Translations under genes and position numbers: made by a program
In this document: positions 13,872-26,225 of the stretch, in pieces
Layout: every line of letters starts with the position of its first letter
How positions within the stretch are numbered: the first letter of the stretch is position 1
Assembly (NCBI GenBank): GCA_013398015.1
Contig: VZRR01013418.1
Span: 305,982-369,981 of the forward strand
From: Oreocharis arfaki
Lineage: Eukaryota > Chordata > Aves > Passeriformes > Paramythiidae
DNA: 64,000 bases
Direction of reading: 5' to 3'
Notes under the pieces: model-generated
Told to the model about the DNA's origin: nothing
Databases searched by the model: none
The model's input: the letters and a program-made list of their open reading frames with translations, nothing else

Positions 13872-14566
13872 ACTGGGAGAGTAGTGGCTGAAGAGCAGCC
13901 CTGCCAAGAGGGATCTGGGGCTGCTGGCTGGCAGCAGCTCAGTGTGAGTCAGCAGGGTGTGCCCTGGAACCCAGAGGGCAAAACCCCATCCTGGGGCGCA
14001 TCAGGCACAGCACAACCAGACAGCCAACAGCAGTGACTGCCCTGCTGCACTCAGCCATGGGGGCCTCACCCTCAGTGCTGTGTGCAGTTCTGGGCCCCAC
14101 ACATCCAGAATGTCAAAGCCCTTGGTTGCATCCAGAGGAGGGAAACAAAGCTGGTGACAGGGATAGAAACAATGGACTGTGAGGAGCGGATGAGAATTTT
14201 GAGCTTGTCTAGCGTGAAGAGGAGGAGGCTGAAGGGTGAATTCATTGGTCTTTACAGCTCTCTGAAGAGGTGGAGAGGCAGGTGCTGAGCTGTTCTCCTT
14301 TATAGCCGGTGATACAACACATGGGAATGCTTCAGAGCTGTGCCACAGGAGGATTAGACTGGACATTTGGAAACATTTCATTACTGAGGAGGTGGTCAAA
14401 CACTGGAACAACCTTACCAGAGCGGTGGTCGATGCCCCAATCCTGTCAGTGTTTAAGAGGCATTTGGACAATGCCTTTAATAACACTTGTTGGGTTATGG
14501 TCAGCCCTGGACTGGTCAGGCAACTGGCCTATTATAGGTACCTTCCAAGTGAAATACTATTCCATG
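13872..14566 (+). mobile_element. CR1 LINE, 3' portion of about 0.7 kb
   Basis: Sense-orientation CR1. It contains GTGCAGTTCTGGGCCCCACA, GCATCCAGAGGAGGGAAACA, TGAGGAGCGGATGAGAATTT, GACATTTGGAAACATTTCAT and CATTTGGACAATGCCTTTAA in the order of an avian CR1 from the ORF2 C-terminus through the 3' UTR. It ends in a degraded form of the usual CCTTCCAACTGAAATATTCT terminus. It is 5' truncated, as is normal for CR1. The 161-codon antisense frame across it is an artefact. Confidence 0.93.
14082..14288 (+). pseudogene. CR1 ORF2 C-terminal remnant
   Basis: This frame reads QFWAPHIQNVKALGCIQRRE, then TKLVTGIE and EERMRILSLSSVKRRRLKGE, which is the C-terminal end of the CR1 reverse transcriptase polyprotein. 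The upstream part is interrupted by stops in this copy, so it is a dead fragment inside the CR1 insertion. Confidence 0.85.
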
Positions 14567-15149
14567 TGAGTAGGCTTATTTTAATTTGATTGCTAAGTTA
14601 TGATTCTGTTTAGGATTCTGCCCACTTACTTTCTTGTTTAATAGATTTGCCCCAAATGCAGTATAACATACCTTGAGGCATAAACAGCAAAATTCACAAA
14701 TTTAATTTCTAGTATCTAGAAGATAATAAAAACAAATTCTTTTCTATGTTTTTTATGTATTTTGTTCTTCTCAGCCTGTGCAAGAAAAGTCAGTTTCTTG
14801 TAAAGTTTTAAGCTTTAATGAGTTTTTGTTTTATTTCTATGTTCTGAGGCTTAAACAACAGTTTTGATACCATTTTAAAATGCAAATTCAATGCCTTTGG
14901 GTTTGGTGGGAAGTCTGTTCTTATTGTAACTTCCCTTATCAATTTGGAAACATTAGGGTTCAATGTAATTTTTTTTTTTAAGAAATTTTTTCACAGCTCA
15001 AGTTACTGGCTGATTTCAAAATACTAGATGAAATTGTACTGAAGGTTTTTATACAGAAAGTTAGACTACCTTACCATAGTGGCAACTGCTGACCATACTG
15101 CGTCATGTCCTGCAAAAATTTATTTAGTCACGGCCATCAGCTCTGAGAT

Positions 15150-15296
15150 CCCCAGCATAAGAAGGACATGGATCTGCTGGAGTCCAGAGGAGGGCCACAA
15201 AGATGCTCAGAAGGGCTGAGAGACCTGCAGTTGCTCAGCCTGGAGAAGGGAAGCTTATAGCAGCCTTCCAGTGTCTAAAGGAGGCTACAAGAGAGC
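15150..15296 (+). mobile_element. CR1 LINE fragment, sense orientation
   Basis: Contains GGACATGGATCTGCTGGAGT, CCAGAGGAGGGCCACAAAGA and CAGCCTTCCAGTGTCTAAAG, all CR1 landmarks. It stops abruptly at 15296 where an oppositely oriented CR1 begins. Confidence 0.85.
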
Positions 15297-16153
15297 AGGT
15301 TGCTCACGGCCTTATCCAACCTGGCCTTGCTCCCTTCAGGGTTGGAGCATCCACAACCTCCGTGAGTAACCTGTTCCCGTACTCCGTCACCCTCACAGAA
15401 AAGAATTTCTTCCTAGTATCTAACCTATATTTCCCCTCTTTCAGTTTGTACCCATTACTCCTCCTCCCATCACTGCCGTTCTTGATGTAGAGTTCCTCTC
15501 CAGCTTCCCTGTAGTCTATCTTGAGATACTGGAAGGTTCCTGTGAGGTCTCCACACACCCTTCTCCTCTCCATTGGCCGAACAGCCCCAACTCTCTCAGC
15601 TGTCTTCCTAGGAGAAGTGCTCCAGTCCTCTTTTCAACCTCATGGCCCTCCTCTGGGCTTGTTCCAACAGCTCCATGTCCTTCTCCTGTTGGGGACACCA
15701 GAGCTGGATGCAGTACACATGTGGGATCACACAAGAGCAGAGTAGAGTGGGAGAATAATCTTCAATTTCCTGGCTATGCTCTTTTTAATGCAGCCCAGGA
15801 TTCCCTTGGCTTTCTGGGCTGTGACTACGCACCGATGGCTCATGTTGAGTTTTTCATCAACCACCACTCTGCGTTCCTCCTCTGCAGCCCTCCTCTGTGT
15901 CACTTCTCCACCCAGCTTATGGGTGTGCCTGGGATTGCCGCGACACAGGGCCTTGCACTTGGCCGTGTTGAATTTCATGAGGTTTGCATGGGCCTGCCTT
16001 TCAGGTGTGTCAATCCCTCTGGATGCCATCCCTTCCCTCCAGCGTGTTGACGGCAGCGCACAGCCTGGTGGTGTCAGCAAACTTGCTGAAGGTGTGCTTG
16101 ATTCCACTGTTCATGTCACCAACAAAGATGTTGAACAGTATCAGCCCCAAAAT
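15297..16153 (-). mobile_element. CR1 LINE, inverted, about 0.86 kb
   Basis: On the + strand the landmarks run in reverse: GGCCTTATCCAACCTGGCCT, GAATTTCTTCCTAGTATCTA, CAACAGCTCCATGTCCTTCT, GCTTTCTGGGCTGTGACTAC and AATTTCATGAGGTTTGCATG. It covers the ORF2 C-terminus and 3' region of a CR1 of a different subtype from the 13.9-kb copy. It lies directly against the sense fragment that ends at 15296. Confidence 0.93.
15727..16107 (-). pseudogene. CR1 ORF2 reverse-transcriptase C-terminal fragment
   Basis: An antisense open frame of 126 codons includes LMKFNTAKCKALCRG, VVDEKLNMSHRC, then AQKAKGILGCIKKSIARK and ILPLYSALV, which I recognise as the region after the catalytic palm of CR1 reverse transcriptase. 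Its N-terminal 35 or so residues come from frameshifted CR1 sequence. It lacks the catalytic core and is not a functional gene. Confidence 0.88.
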
Positions 16154-18091
16154 AAAATTATTCTCTACATTTAATGATATTTTAAAATTACATAGTACAT
16201 CCAGTCCTATTAGACTTCCCGGTGTGGCTATAAGTGATGAAAAAGATACTCTGCCAAGTACAGTATGTTGTAGGATTATATTTATTTTTCATCATAGTTA
16301 CCAACTTATTAATCTATGAGCAGCTCTAGAAACTTAAAAACTTTTGTTTCTAAAGCAGGAATTCAGTATAAAATGAGACTAAACTAGGTTTTTTTATCTG
16401 TAAGTTGATTGCACATTAAGAAATAATAGCAGTGTTTGTTCTTAAAGTAGAAATGTGTTGATGATGTTCTTTTAATAATGAATTAATATATGTGGACAGC
16501 AGCAACACAATAAAATGCCAAGTCAGTTCAGATATTCAAGCAATAGTCTTCAAATTGGAACTGTGAAACTAGGAGGAAGTTTTGAGGTTTTATGCAGTAG
16601 CAATAAGGGGTTTTCATGTTTGTTGAATGCAAAACTGGTATTGAAATCGGTGACAAAACTCCCACTGAGCGGAACCAGGATTTCTGTTTGTTTAGTGAAA
16701 TAAGAGCCATGGAGAAACTCTTAAACTTGGACCCATTTACACTGCAAGTTAATTTTTTTTTGTGGTGGTGGCTGCTGTTGAATCCAGTAATCTTTGCACA
16801 CACTTGCTGTGCCTCAGCTTAACCTTGCTAAATGTGAATTTGCTGCTGTCTGCAAGTCATTGAGGAGCAGTATCAACATCTTGAAAGTGAGGCAGTGAGC
16901 TTCCATGCTGACAGGAAAGCAACAAAATTCTGAGCTCAATGCAGTGGTAACAAAACATGGGGTTTGACCACAGTGAATTCATATGTGGCTGTCAGGGCCT
17001 GTATCTTTAAAACTGCCTGTATAGCCTAGTGGTGCAGCTGGCCCTACAGAATAGAACAGTCTGGCAAGGACTCTAGTGCCGTGGTCATTTAATCATGGTC
17101 GTTGTTGAAGAAATGAGGAACTTGCCTACTTCTGTGTGACTTCTGAAATTCAGATATCACTGTGATATATTTCTGCCTGTTTCTCTGTAGTTATTGATGT
17201 GTTTTCAGAAGTACAAAATACTTGTAAGAGCACAGCCCAAAAGAGGGAGAAGAGAAAAATGCACGAAATTGAATTTCAGTAACAAAAGGAATAATAGCTA
17301 GAAAATTATGTTAAAACGCTTTTGACAGAGAACAGAAGGATCTATGTGAGAAATAGACATAATTTCACACTATAAATATTTCTTACTGTTCTTGCTAGAA
17401 TATCTTCAAAACCGTTATCAGTAGATATTTCAATATTTCTTAAAATAATTAAAGTACTGATTGTGTTTTTCGCTTTTAAGTCTCAGCTACTGATGCATTA
17501 TTTTCAGACTCTTGTTGATGTCACTGACAGTTTAAGCACTTCTACAGACTTTATAGGCAGTGCAAAACAGTGATGCCATTATTAGGGGCAATAGTTTGGA
17601 AGTCTCAGATGCAGCGATGAAGAGGCTCACGGTTGATGATATTTGGCAGTTCTTTTCAGCTGTAGGCAATGGTGCTTATAATCAGCAAAACCAGTTAGTA
17701 CAAATGCCTTTCACAGCTTATGATTAACAAGTAAAATTATAACTGAATAGATTACTACCTGACATCTCTAATTGCCCATACTCTTTGTACCTTGAAAGGT
17801 TCTTAATCACCATGTGGAAAAATAATGTACATTCTAATTACATAGATTTTGTCTGAAATCCAGCACATTTTCTTGTATGGATTTTTTTTCAAAAAATGTC
17901 ATATTTCTTTAAACAAAAAGGTTATGTTTTTCTTTTAATAGACTGTAAAATATATGAAATGTGATTTTTCATTGTGAAAATGTCAACAGAATTGTTTAAA
18001 CAATCAACACAGTGGTCTGTGTTCATCAGTGTTAGCATTTCTTTCCTCTTCAAAGAACCAAGTAGTTGGTCTAGACAGCAACAAAATGGGG

Positions 18092-18130
18092 GTAAAATTC
18101 TGGCTGTACTGAAATGAGCCAGAATTTTAC
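18092..18130. repeat. Perfect 14-bp stem hairpin
   Basis: GTAAAATTCTGGCT at 18092-18105 pairs exactly with AGCCAGAATTTTAC at 18117-18130 around an 11-base loop. Origin unknown. Confidence 0.85.
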
Positions 18131-21100
18131 TACTGATTCCAACAGCATAAAGGTTTTAAGAGAGCTCTGTTCTGTTTTGTACACACATTGTGCCTTCTGT
18201 AAGCAGCTCCTTTTGAAAACTTCTGTACTTGGAAAGTTGACATACAGCCACTCTGCATGCAGCTAGCCAGCAGAAAGACTACGGCTAGAAAAGAAGCATT
18301 TTCTGACACCTATCATGATACCAAGACTGATCCCTCATGGTATTTGGTTTGGATCTGATGTTGACTTTGGTCACACACAGTTTACTCCGTGTGTTAGAGG
18401 TTCTCTGTAACACATATGAGGATCGCTGTTGGTAATGCAAGATTTTTGGATTTAAAAGATGTGTAGCAATAACGACATTAGAAGTTACCAAGGCTAAATA
18501 AATTACTATCTCTATGAATATTTATAGACATCTCATAAAAATTCCCTGATCTACATCAGACATTCATGAACAATCCGTTTAGTGCTGAATGCAGAGACTA
18601 GCAAAGCATAATTGCACTTTGCTAACATATTTCATGTATGCATTGGTAAACATTTTAGATATTTGTGCCCTAATCATATCTTTTTAAACTCATTAGTTTC
18701 TCCATTTCTCCTTCCACTTTTGATTAGTGAATTTGTGTGGAGACACAGCTGCAGAATAAATTTACTTAACCAGCATTCTGATTTCACTGAGATAGTGGTG
18801 CAGTGTAGTAGAGTTTGCGTCTCAGTGACCATGATTCCTGTGCCAGGGAAATTGGGTCCTGCTGTTCCATTACTATGCAGTGGATTACCTGCCATAGGTT
18901 TCTTCAACAGTAGAGAAAGAGCTTGTCTACCTCTGTTGGCCTTACTTTAGGGAAGATACAAATAATTAGCTAAATTGGAATAATTCTACCCTCTTGGTCC
19001 TCACTGAAAGGTCTACAGGCAACTGTGCTCTTTAATGAACAATTTTATGTGATTAAGAGCAATGTTAGTGATTAAAATTTCAAGGAGAACACTCAAGCAA
19101 TTGATTAGAGTAAATACAGAGTGGTAAAGCATCAGTTCATGATCTAAATATGAAAAATGTAGATTGCTACAATGCAGCCTTGGATGCATTAGATTTCAGT
19201 GTGATCCAATATGATGTAAAATTCCTTTTTGCCAGACACTTGCAGTGCAGATTGTAGTTAATTTCTATTAAAGGGTGGTTGTTCAGCCCACTCTTCAATT
19301 CTGCTGCCCTTCCCTGCCAGAGAAAAAGTGCAAACCAGTAGATAGTCATAGTGAGGAGCAATGATAATTTTCCCTCATAATAGAAGGAAAGGTCCATCAG
19401 TCCCTTCTAGGTTCTGTGCATGGTTACCTGATGGGATGCACTTTTAAAGTCTCTCACCAGCACAGAACATTTCTAATTTCAGAAAATACCTAGTTTGAAA
19501 TGGTGAAATAATATATACATATTATTAAGTTTTCTTTATAAAGAGCATTGTTCAGTGATCTTTTTACCTATGTTTCAAGGGGTTGTATGTCAAATGCGAG
19601 TAATCTTTGCAGGCCTCTGTCAGTCGTGATCTTGAAGGGAAGGAAATGTTCAGACTTTATCCCAGAGCCGTGTAATGCTTTCAGGAATCTTTAAAATTGA
19701 ATTTGGAAAAATACCACACCTTTGGGTTATGGTTTCCTTGAAAGCTTTCACCAGTAAGATGATTTTTGGTCTGTCCGTATTTGATAATTCCCGTATCTTT
19801 TATTACATGAAATACTGTATTCAATTGAATATACAGAAATAGTTGAAAATTATCTTGGAACATAGCATATTACAGTGGAACATCTCTTTGCTATCTTCTT
19901 TTGCTGTCTGTGTTCGTAATTACTCAATTTACAGGTTAATAACATAATTTTCATCCTCAGAAATTAATAGTTTGGAATAACAGAGCACAATAAGAAATGA
20001 TAGCCAATGCTAAAGGTTAGCAGTAGTTAGCAAAGGAAGCCATATACATTGACTATCCTTCAGAAAATAAAGTAGCAAATTTCTCAGCAGGTCTGTGATA
20101 CCTCTGAGAGCGTAAAGAATCAGTATTGTCTTATTTAATTTCAATGTTTTTGTAAGTCCACATATTTTAAGTTGAAGACAGTAACTTGGCACATAAATTC
20201 TCTATGTTGTGGTTGCTACTGTTTTTCCTGCACTCAGAAATTATTATTATATTTAAATGTGAAGTCTTAAAAAACCATGAGGACACGAAAAGATCAGATT
20301 TATTTTATGAAAATGTAATTTAATTGAAATCATTTTGCATTTTGTGAAGCATTAATCATGTGCAGAATGTCTGTATGGAACATTAATTTGGGGCAGTAAG
20401 AATAAGCAGCTGCAGCTCCCTGATATGGTATCTGCAGCATTTGTATTAATTATCTCATAACATAGACTAACAGAAGTAGAAAATTCATTATGTTTAGTTA
20501 AATAGTAAGGAAATCAGAATGCTTTTATTTGTTAATTTCAAGGTATTATCTTTCTAAAATCACTGCCCCTAAAGGTAACAGATGGCTGATAAACATCAGT
20601 TTATAGAAATAGAAGTATATGCATAATATTTTTCAGTTTACAGCCTTTTTAAAAATAAATAAAAAGCAGTTCTAACTGTACATACGAGACTGTAAAAAGA
20701 TGATTGAAATAGCTGTCCCATCCTTTAGTTACAGGTTTGGAGGGATTTTTGTCCTTCTGCCAAATTTATTGGGTTTTGCTAGCACATTTCTTTTTGCCAT
20801 ATGTTACTCTTCCCGATTGTGACAGATGATGCAGAGCTAGAAGTGCTGCTCTATATTGCAGGAATTGTAAGTCGCTTTTATACAATTCTTAGACATTTGG
20901 AGTTAGCCACATGGGTACTAGCCCTTATTCTGGAGCCAGGAATTTTCAGGCCAAGTAATCAGTTTCTCGCAGCTAAATTAATAAACCTGTGCAGAATGGC
21001 AGCCTGGCAGAGTACTGACACCAAATAGGTGTGTGTGCTAATAATGTTCCAGCTTACTATAGCAGATTATGTTTTTGAAGGCAGCACTGAGTTCTGATGG

Positions 21101-21489
21101 CAGTTTTAGGGTTACTGTATTTTCAGAAGAATGTTTACATGCTTGTGTGGGACAGATGCTCAATGTTTACCGTGCAGCCATGTGATAGTACATGAGTGGT
21201 AGGTAATGCATTGAAAGGGCATTGGGCTACATGAGCATCAGCTGTGGACTGCTCCTTGATCCTGCTCACAGTTGATACAGAATTGCTGCTGTAACCAGGT
21301 TTCTGGGTGTCTAGCAATCCTGGACAGATGGGTGCAATCCTCAAGTTACAGCATGAAGAAATCTCTTGTACTTTTCAGGGAGAGCAGTATAGAGCTACAA
21401 AATAGTTGATAGTAGTTCCTTTCATAGGGGAGTTGTCTCTCAAATACTGAGGAACCTTCACATGAATTGCATGATGGTCACAGGACATG

Positions 21490-21608
21490 AATGACTGGAC
21501 ACTGCCCTGAGCAACCTGATGTAATTGGACCTGCTTTTAGGAGAGAGTAACACTGAACTAGTTCTAGATTTCCGTTTCAACATATATTATTGTTTGATTC
21601 TGTGAATC
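21490..21608 (+). mobile_element. Degraded CR1 LINE 3' tail
   Basis: Reads GACACTGCCCTGAGCAACCT, then TTGGACCTGCTTTTAG, a diverged middle, and ends with GATTCTGTGAATC, matching the order of a CR1 3' end with its ATTCTGTG tail. Confidence 0.7.
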
Positions 21609-21615
21609 AAACAAT
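21589..21615. repeat. Perfect 12-bp stem, 3-base loop
   Basis: ATTGTTTGATTC (21589-21600) and GAATCAAACAAT (21604-21615) are exact complements. The left arm is part of the CR1 tail, the right arm is beyond it. Confidence 0.85.
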
Positions 21616-23702
21616 ATCATATTATTTTTTAATTGCAATGTTTTTGTAAGTCATATGCAATGATTCCAGTATGTTGAAAAAGTTTGAATAGCAAGAAGTC
21701 TTGCTTTAGCACACACTGTCTGATCAGTGCCCATCTCACTAGTTGACTCTAAAACGTGGTTGAGGTGAACCCTGTTCTTCAAGTTTTCTATATACCCTCT
21801 TTATATTTACTTCCTGGTTATTTTATTGCATACATGAATTTATGAGTATAGTTCTGCCTGATTGAATGAGATTGTGTGTGCTGAGGAAGATTCTCCGCAT
21901 AGTGTGTGGTGTGTTTATTGCTTCTTTTTTTTTCTAGATCACCTTTTTGACCCTTCACTTAGCAAAAGCTACTCCTTGATGTAGCAGTATTTCGGTGTGC
22001 TGAAATACTGAAATTATGTCCATGCCCATTCAATACTTACTAAGCTACAGATAATTTTGTGTGTGTCTGTGTTTACATAAAAAATAAGCACTGTTAAAAT
22101 AACTTACTTTCTCTTATGTCAGGAAGCTGAGACTGGTTTAAAAATGTTAGAGAATACAATGCATTATGCTAGTGCTAAAATACATTCTCCATGTCTTTAC
22201 AGCTTTCAGTAACACTTTTTTTACTTCATTAATTAGCTTGAGTTGAAAGGCACTAAAAGATTTTCAAATATTTTATTTTCAATCTGTGAAGTATATTCAA
22301 ATGCCAACAAAAATCGTAACATTTACTGTACACGAAAACAGATTGAACAGTTGGTTCCACCTATCTTTTAAATAATATTTATCATAAATATATATCTGGA
22401 TTAAGTACCCATAAGTTTTCAGATACCTTTGTTTTTTGCATAGCCATAGCTGTTAGTTTTAAAAGACAGTCTCATTGCTTGAAATGACAGTAGACTCCAG
22501 TAACCTTTGAGCTAGTGACTTCGTATTACCTTGTACTAATTCTCTTAATGGCTACTAAAATTGATTGTAATAGCAGAATTGCCTTGCATTGGCATTATAC
22601 AAAAACAGTAGTACTTCTTGGCAGGTTCCTGAGTGCATTCATGTGATTTAATATGCATTTTTTGATTACTGTCTAACCTTCTACAACCTTTACTGTCTAT
22701 CTTTTGCCATTAAAGATTCATCTCCCAGTCTATCAGGTGAAACAGTAGTCTGAATAGATCTGAATTACCTCATCTTGACCTATTTAAAATCAGTACAGAC
22801 AAATTCACACAATAATTTCACTACTGTGTATCTTTACAAGCTCATCACCAGGATGAAAAGTCCCTAAACATTTTCTGGTATGTATCAACCCATTAATTAG
22901 TATAATTTTTCATCATACAGCATAACCCTGAGCAAGCCTGTTTCAATGGCAAATAGCATTCTAGTGAAAATGGATTGTTAGGTTGATCATCCCTGTTGCA
23001 GAACATGAAGTTTATTCACATAAATCCATGTGAGTTAACATGCAGAGCTGAGGCAGGTGTTGTACTGAGACAGGATACAGATTAGAAACAAAGCTAGATG
23101 TATACATTATCAGTAAATATATCTGACTTTTTTTGTGTCATATTACAGTTATATTCTGCAGCCCCGCTTCTCTGGAAAACAAGTTGTATTGGTAACTGTG
23201 CTAATGTCTGGATATTGCTCTCTGCTTCTTATGACTTTCTGAAAGCTACTTTTTAGACTTCAGTATTTTACATCTGTTACATGTTCATCTGAATGTACTT
23301 GAAAAGTTGAACAAAACTTGTTGATAAGTTTCTGGATAAGAGAAAATCAAATTGTTTGTTTTACTATTTAAAGGCTATTTAGCTGCTTCTTTCCTTTTTA
23401 CGTGTCAAAACAGGAACCAAAATCTGAAGTGCGATAAATGTGTTTAGAAAAAAAATTATATCGTTGAAGTTATTTGACATTCAAAGTCATATTTTTAATG
23501 TGGAACATGTTAGAAATTTTTTTATGCCTGTTTAATAACTCACGTTGTAAGATTTCAATTTTTCTGTTGTATATATGGAACTTTAAATGGGATTCTTTGT
23601 CTAGTCTGAGGCCGTCAGTTTACTCAGACTCAAATATTGCTTTAGTTGTTTTGGCCTCTGTATAGAAGTATGACTTTATTATGAAACAAAAAGGAAGGAA
23701 AA

Positions 23703-23774
23703 ATTCCATATTATTACTATTATTATTAGTTGCTGTTGTTGTTATTATGTTTATTATATGAAGTAATATGGAAT
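23703..23774. repeat. Inverted repeat flanking an (ATT)n/(GTT)n tract
   Basis: ATTCCATATTA at 23703-23713 and TAATATGGAAT at 23764-23774 are exact complements. The 50 bases between are ATT and GTT trinucleotide repeats. Confidence 0.8.
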
Positions 23775-24802
23775 CTGTGTACTAATATGACGTAGAAATG
23801 CTCAAAGATCTGATTATAAATAAAACTAATGTTAAAGCATCACCATTTTTTATTTTTTGAATGACCTAACAAATTCTCTTATTTTCCAGAAATTATAGTC
23901 ATATATGCTCATGGGCAGTGATATATGTGGCAAAAATTAATGCACTTTTTAGCATTACTTCTGTATGCGTAGCATTCTTTTTTTGTTGGACTGAATGTCT
24001 GAGCATTTAGTCTATACTCAGTGTGGGCAGAAATATCTCTCATTACCAAAAAATTCCCTGTCCATAGTGTCTCGGGTACAGTGAAGTAATTGCTGACTAT
24101 TCTCTACGTAGGTAGTTTTTAATAAATTATTTTATTAACTGAAAACCAAGAGGGCAAAGAGTGCAGCTTTCCTGCCACTGTTATGGCTTAAGTAGTCCAG
24201 TCACCTTGTACCTTAGGAAATGGGAGGTTTTGGCCCAGAGGTGCTGAAATGATAATTTCAAACTATAGAAAAACTGTGCTCCTTTAACGATGTCTTTGTC
24301 ACTACTGAAACTCCATTGTTCTTAGCTACTTGTGCATATTCTGCTTTGTCAGTCTACAGGTTTTTTGATACGGTCTCGTTTTCTTGTCAGGATAATAACT
24401 GGCTTTATGTCATAGTAATCACAATATAAAAACTGAATTTTTTGCGTCTGATTGTTTTTATGCTTCAAAAGTGCTTCAAACAATATAATATAACAGAAAA
24501 TTTAGAGGGGGCCGTATGCAAACGTAACCGTGTTGTATGGCATTTTATACATGACAGGAGCTAGTACCGTGGTGAAACCACAAGCCATTTTATTCTTATA
24601 CCAAATAGCCAAAGATGTACTGTCTCATTTTCTTAATACATTGTTTTTACACCTTTATGGTTTTATTAGCTTTGGTGTTTTTGTTTTGCTAATTCTACAG
24701 AAAGGAGGAAGTCATACACAATCATGCTGATGCCATATGAATCTTTCTCTTAATGTCATTCAGGAATTTTTACTTGTAACTGGTAGTTCCTCACGCTCTG
24801 CC

Positions 24803-24878
24803 TCATATATGTACACACACACACAAACGCACACACACGTATGTGTATATAGATGTGTGTGTGTGTGTGTGTGTCTGT
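24803..24878. repeat. Compound (CA)n-(TG)n microsatellite
   Basis: An interrupted CA tract (24812-24838) is followed by a TG tract (24854-24876), with ATAT-type spacers. The two halves are mutually complementary and nearly all alternating purine-pyrimidine. Confidence 0.9.
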
Positions 24879-25182
24879 AAATGATGAATTTATATGCTGT
24901 CTCAGAGTAGGTCATCTCAGCATCAGAGGTTGATCAGAGTTGCACTGCATATAAAGAGTTTAGAAGAAAAAAGCCAGGTCATTAAAGTAGCAATGTTATT
25001 TCTGGGACCTGTGGTGGTATTAAACAGTATTGTGCTGGGTAGAAATAAAAGTGGTTAGATGGCAGTCCAGGTACCCCTAATGGCTGTGCTGTGCCCCATA
25101 CCATTTCATTCAGTTCTAAGCCTTTCTCTTAAACCAAAGGAGGGTAGTTAGGGAAGGAACAGTATTACTCTATTTCACCTTG

Positions 25183-26225
25183 TAGTGTATCGATCCAGGC
25201 TGGATGCCAGGGGCCCGCCAAAGCTGCTCTATCACTCTCCGCTGCAAGTGGACAGGGATGGGAGAATATTACAAAGGGTTCGGGAGTTGAGATAAGGACT
25301 GGGAAAGATCACTCACCAAATACTGTCACAGGCAAAACCAAATCAATTTGAGGATACTAACTGAATTTATAGCTAGAAATTCAGGACAATGAGAAGTAAA
25401 ATGAAACTTAAAAACACCCTCCCCCCGCTCCTCTCTCCTTTCTGAGCTCTACCTCCTCCCATCTAGCTGTGCAGGGAGGCAGGGAAGGGGACTTTCAGTC
25501 AGTTCATCACACAGTGTTTCTCCCAGTGGTCAGGGAGAGGAGTCATTGCCCTGCTCTCCAACGGGGTCCCTCCCATGCGAGGTAGTTCTCCATGAACTTC
25601 TCCGAGAGTTCATCCCACAGGCAACAGTTCTCCATGAACTGCTCCAGTGTGGGTCACTTTTCCACTGGGTGCAGTCCTTCATGCACAGCCTGCTCCGGGG
25701 TGGATCCCCCATGGGGTCACAAGCCCTACCAGGAAACCTGCTCCAATGTGGGCTCCTCTCTCCGAGAGGAGGTCGGCAGGTCTGCAGGTCCCTAGGATCT
25801 CCCTGCTCCAGCAAGCGTTTCCCATGGGTTCAGAGTTTTCTTTTCAGGAATCCATCTGCTCCAGCCTGGGCCTCCTCCATGGGCTGCAGGAGGATCTCTG
25901 CATCCCTGTGGCTGTTCATGGGCTGTTCATCTGGAGCACCTCCTGCCCCTTCTTCTCCACTGACCTTGGTGTCTGCAGGGTTGTTCCTCTCAGAGGTTCT
26001 CTGGCTGCAATAACATCTGTTAATCCCTCTTAAATATGTTATCACAGAGGAGTTACTCTTATTACTGACTTGCTCGGCCTTGTCCAGCGGTGGGTCCGTC
26101 CCAAAGCCAGCTGACATTGGCTCTGCTGGAATTGGAGGAAGCTTCTGGGGGCTTCTCACAGAAGCCACCCTTGTAGCCTCCTGCTACCAAAACCTGGCCA
26201 TACAGACCCAATATACAGCTGTAAT
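25183..26225. mobile_element. Avian LTR-type endogenous retroviral sequence
   Basis: Non-coding block that is GC-richer than its surroundings, with characteristic phrases: GATCCAGGCTGGATGCCAGG near its start, repeated CTGCTCCA-GTGTGGG-type units between 25600 and 25900, TCTTAAATATGTTATCACAG, CAGCGGTGGGTCCGTC and CTTCTCACAGAAGCCACCC near its end. I recognise this order from a common interspersed LTR-type repeat of bird genomes. The boundaries are approximate, no target duplication was defined and orientation was not resolved. No gag, pol or env sequence is attached, so it is a solo or degraded copy. Open frames here (up to 155 codons) are not genes. Confidence 0.75.

Noticed and set aside
14001..14486. 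161-codon - strand open frame
   Set aside because: It is antisense to a sense CR1 copy and its translation resembles no protein; the CR1 reading is on the + strand.
25546..26013. 155-codon + strand open frame and overlapping frames
   Set aside because: It lies inside a non-coding LTR-type repeat; the Ser/Pro-rich translation comes from degenerate repeat units.
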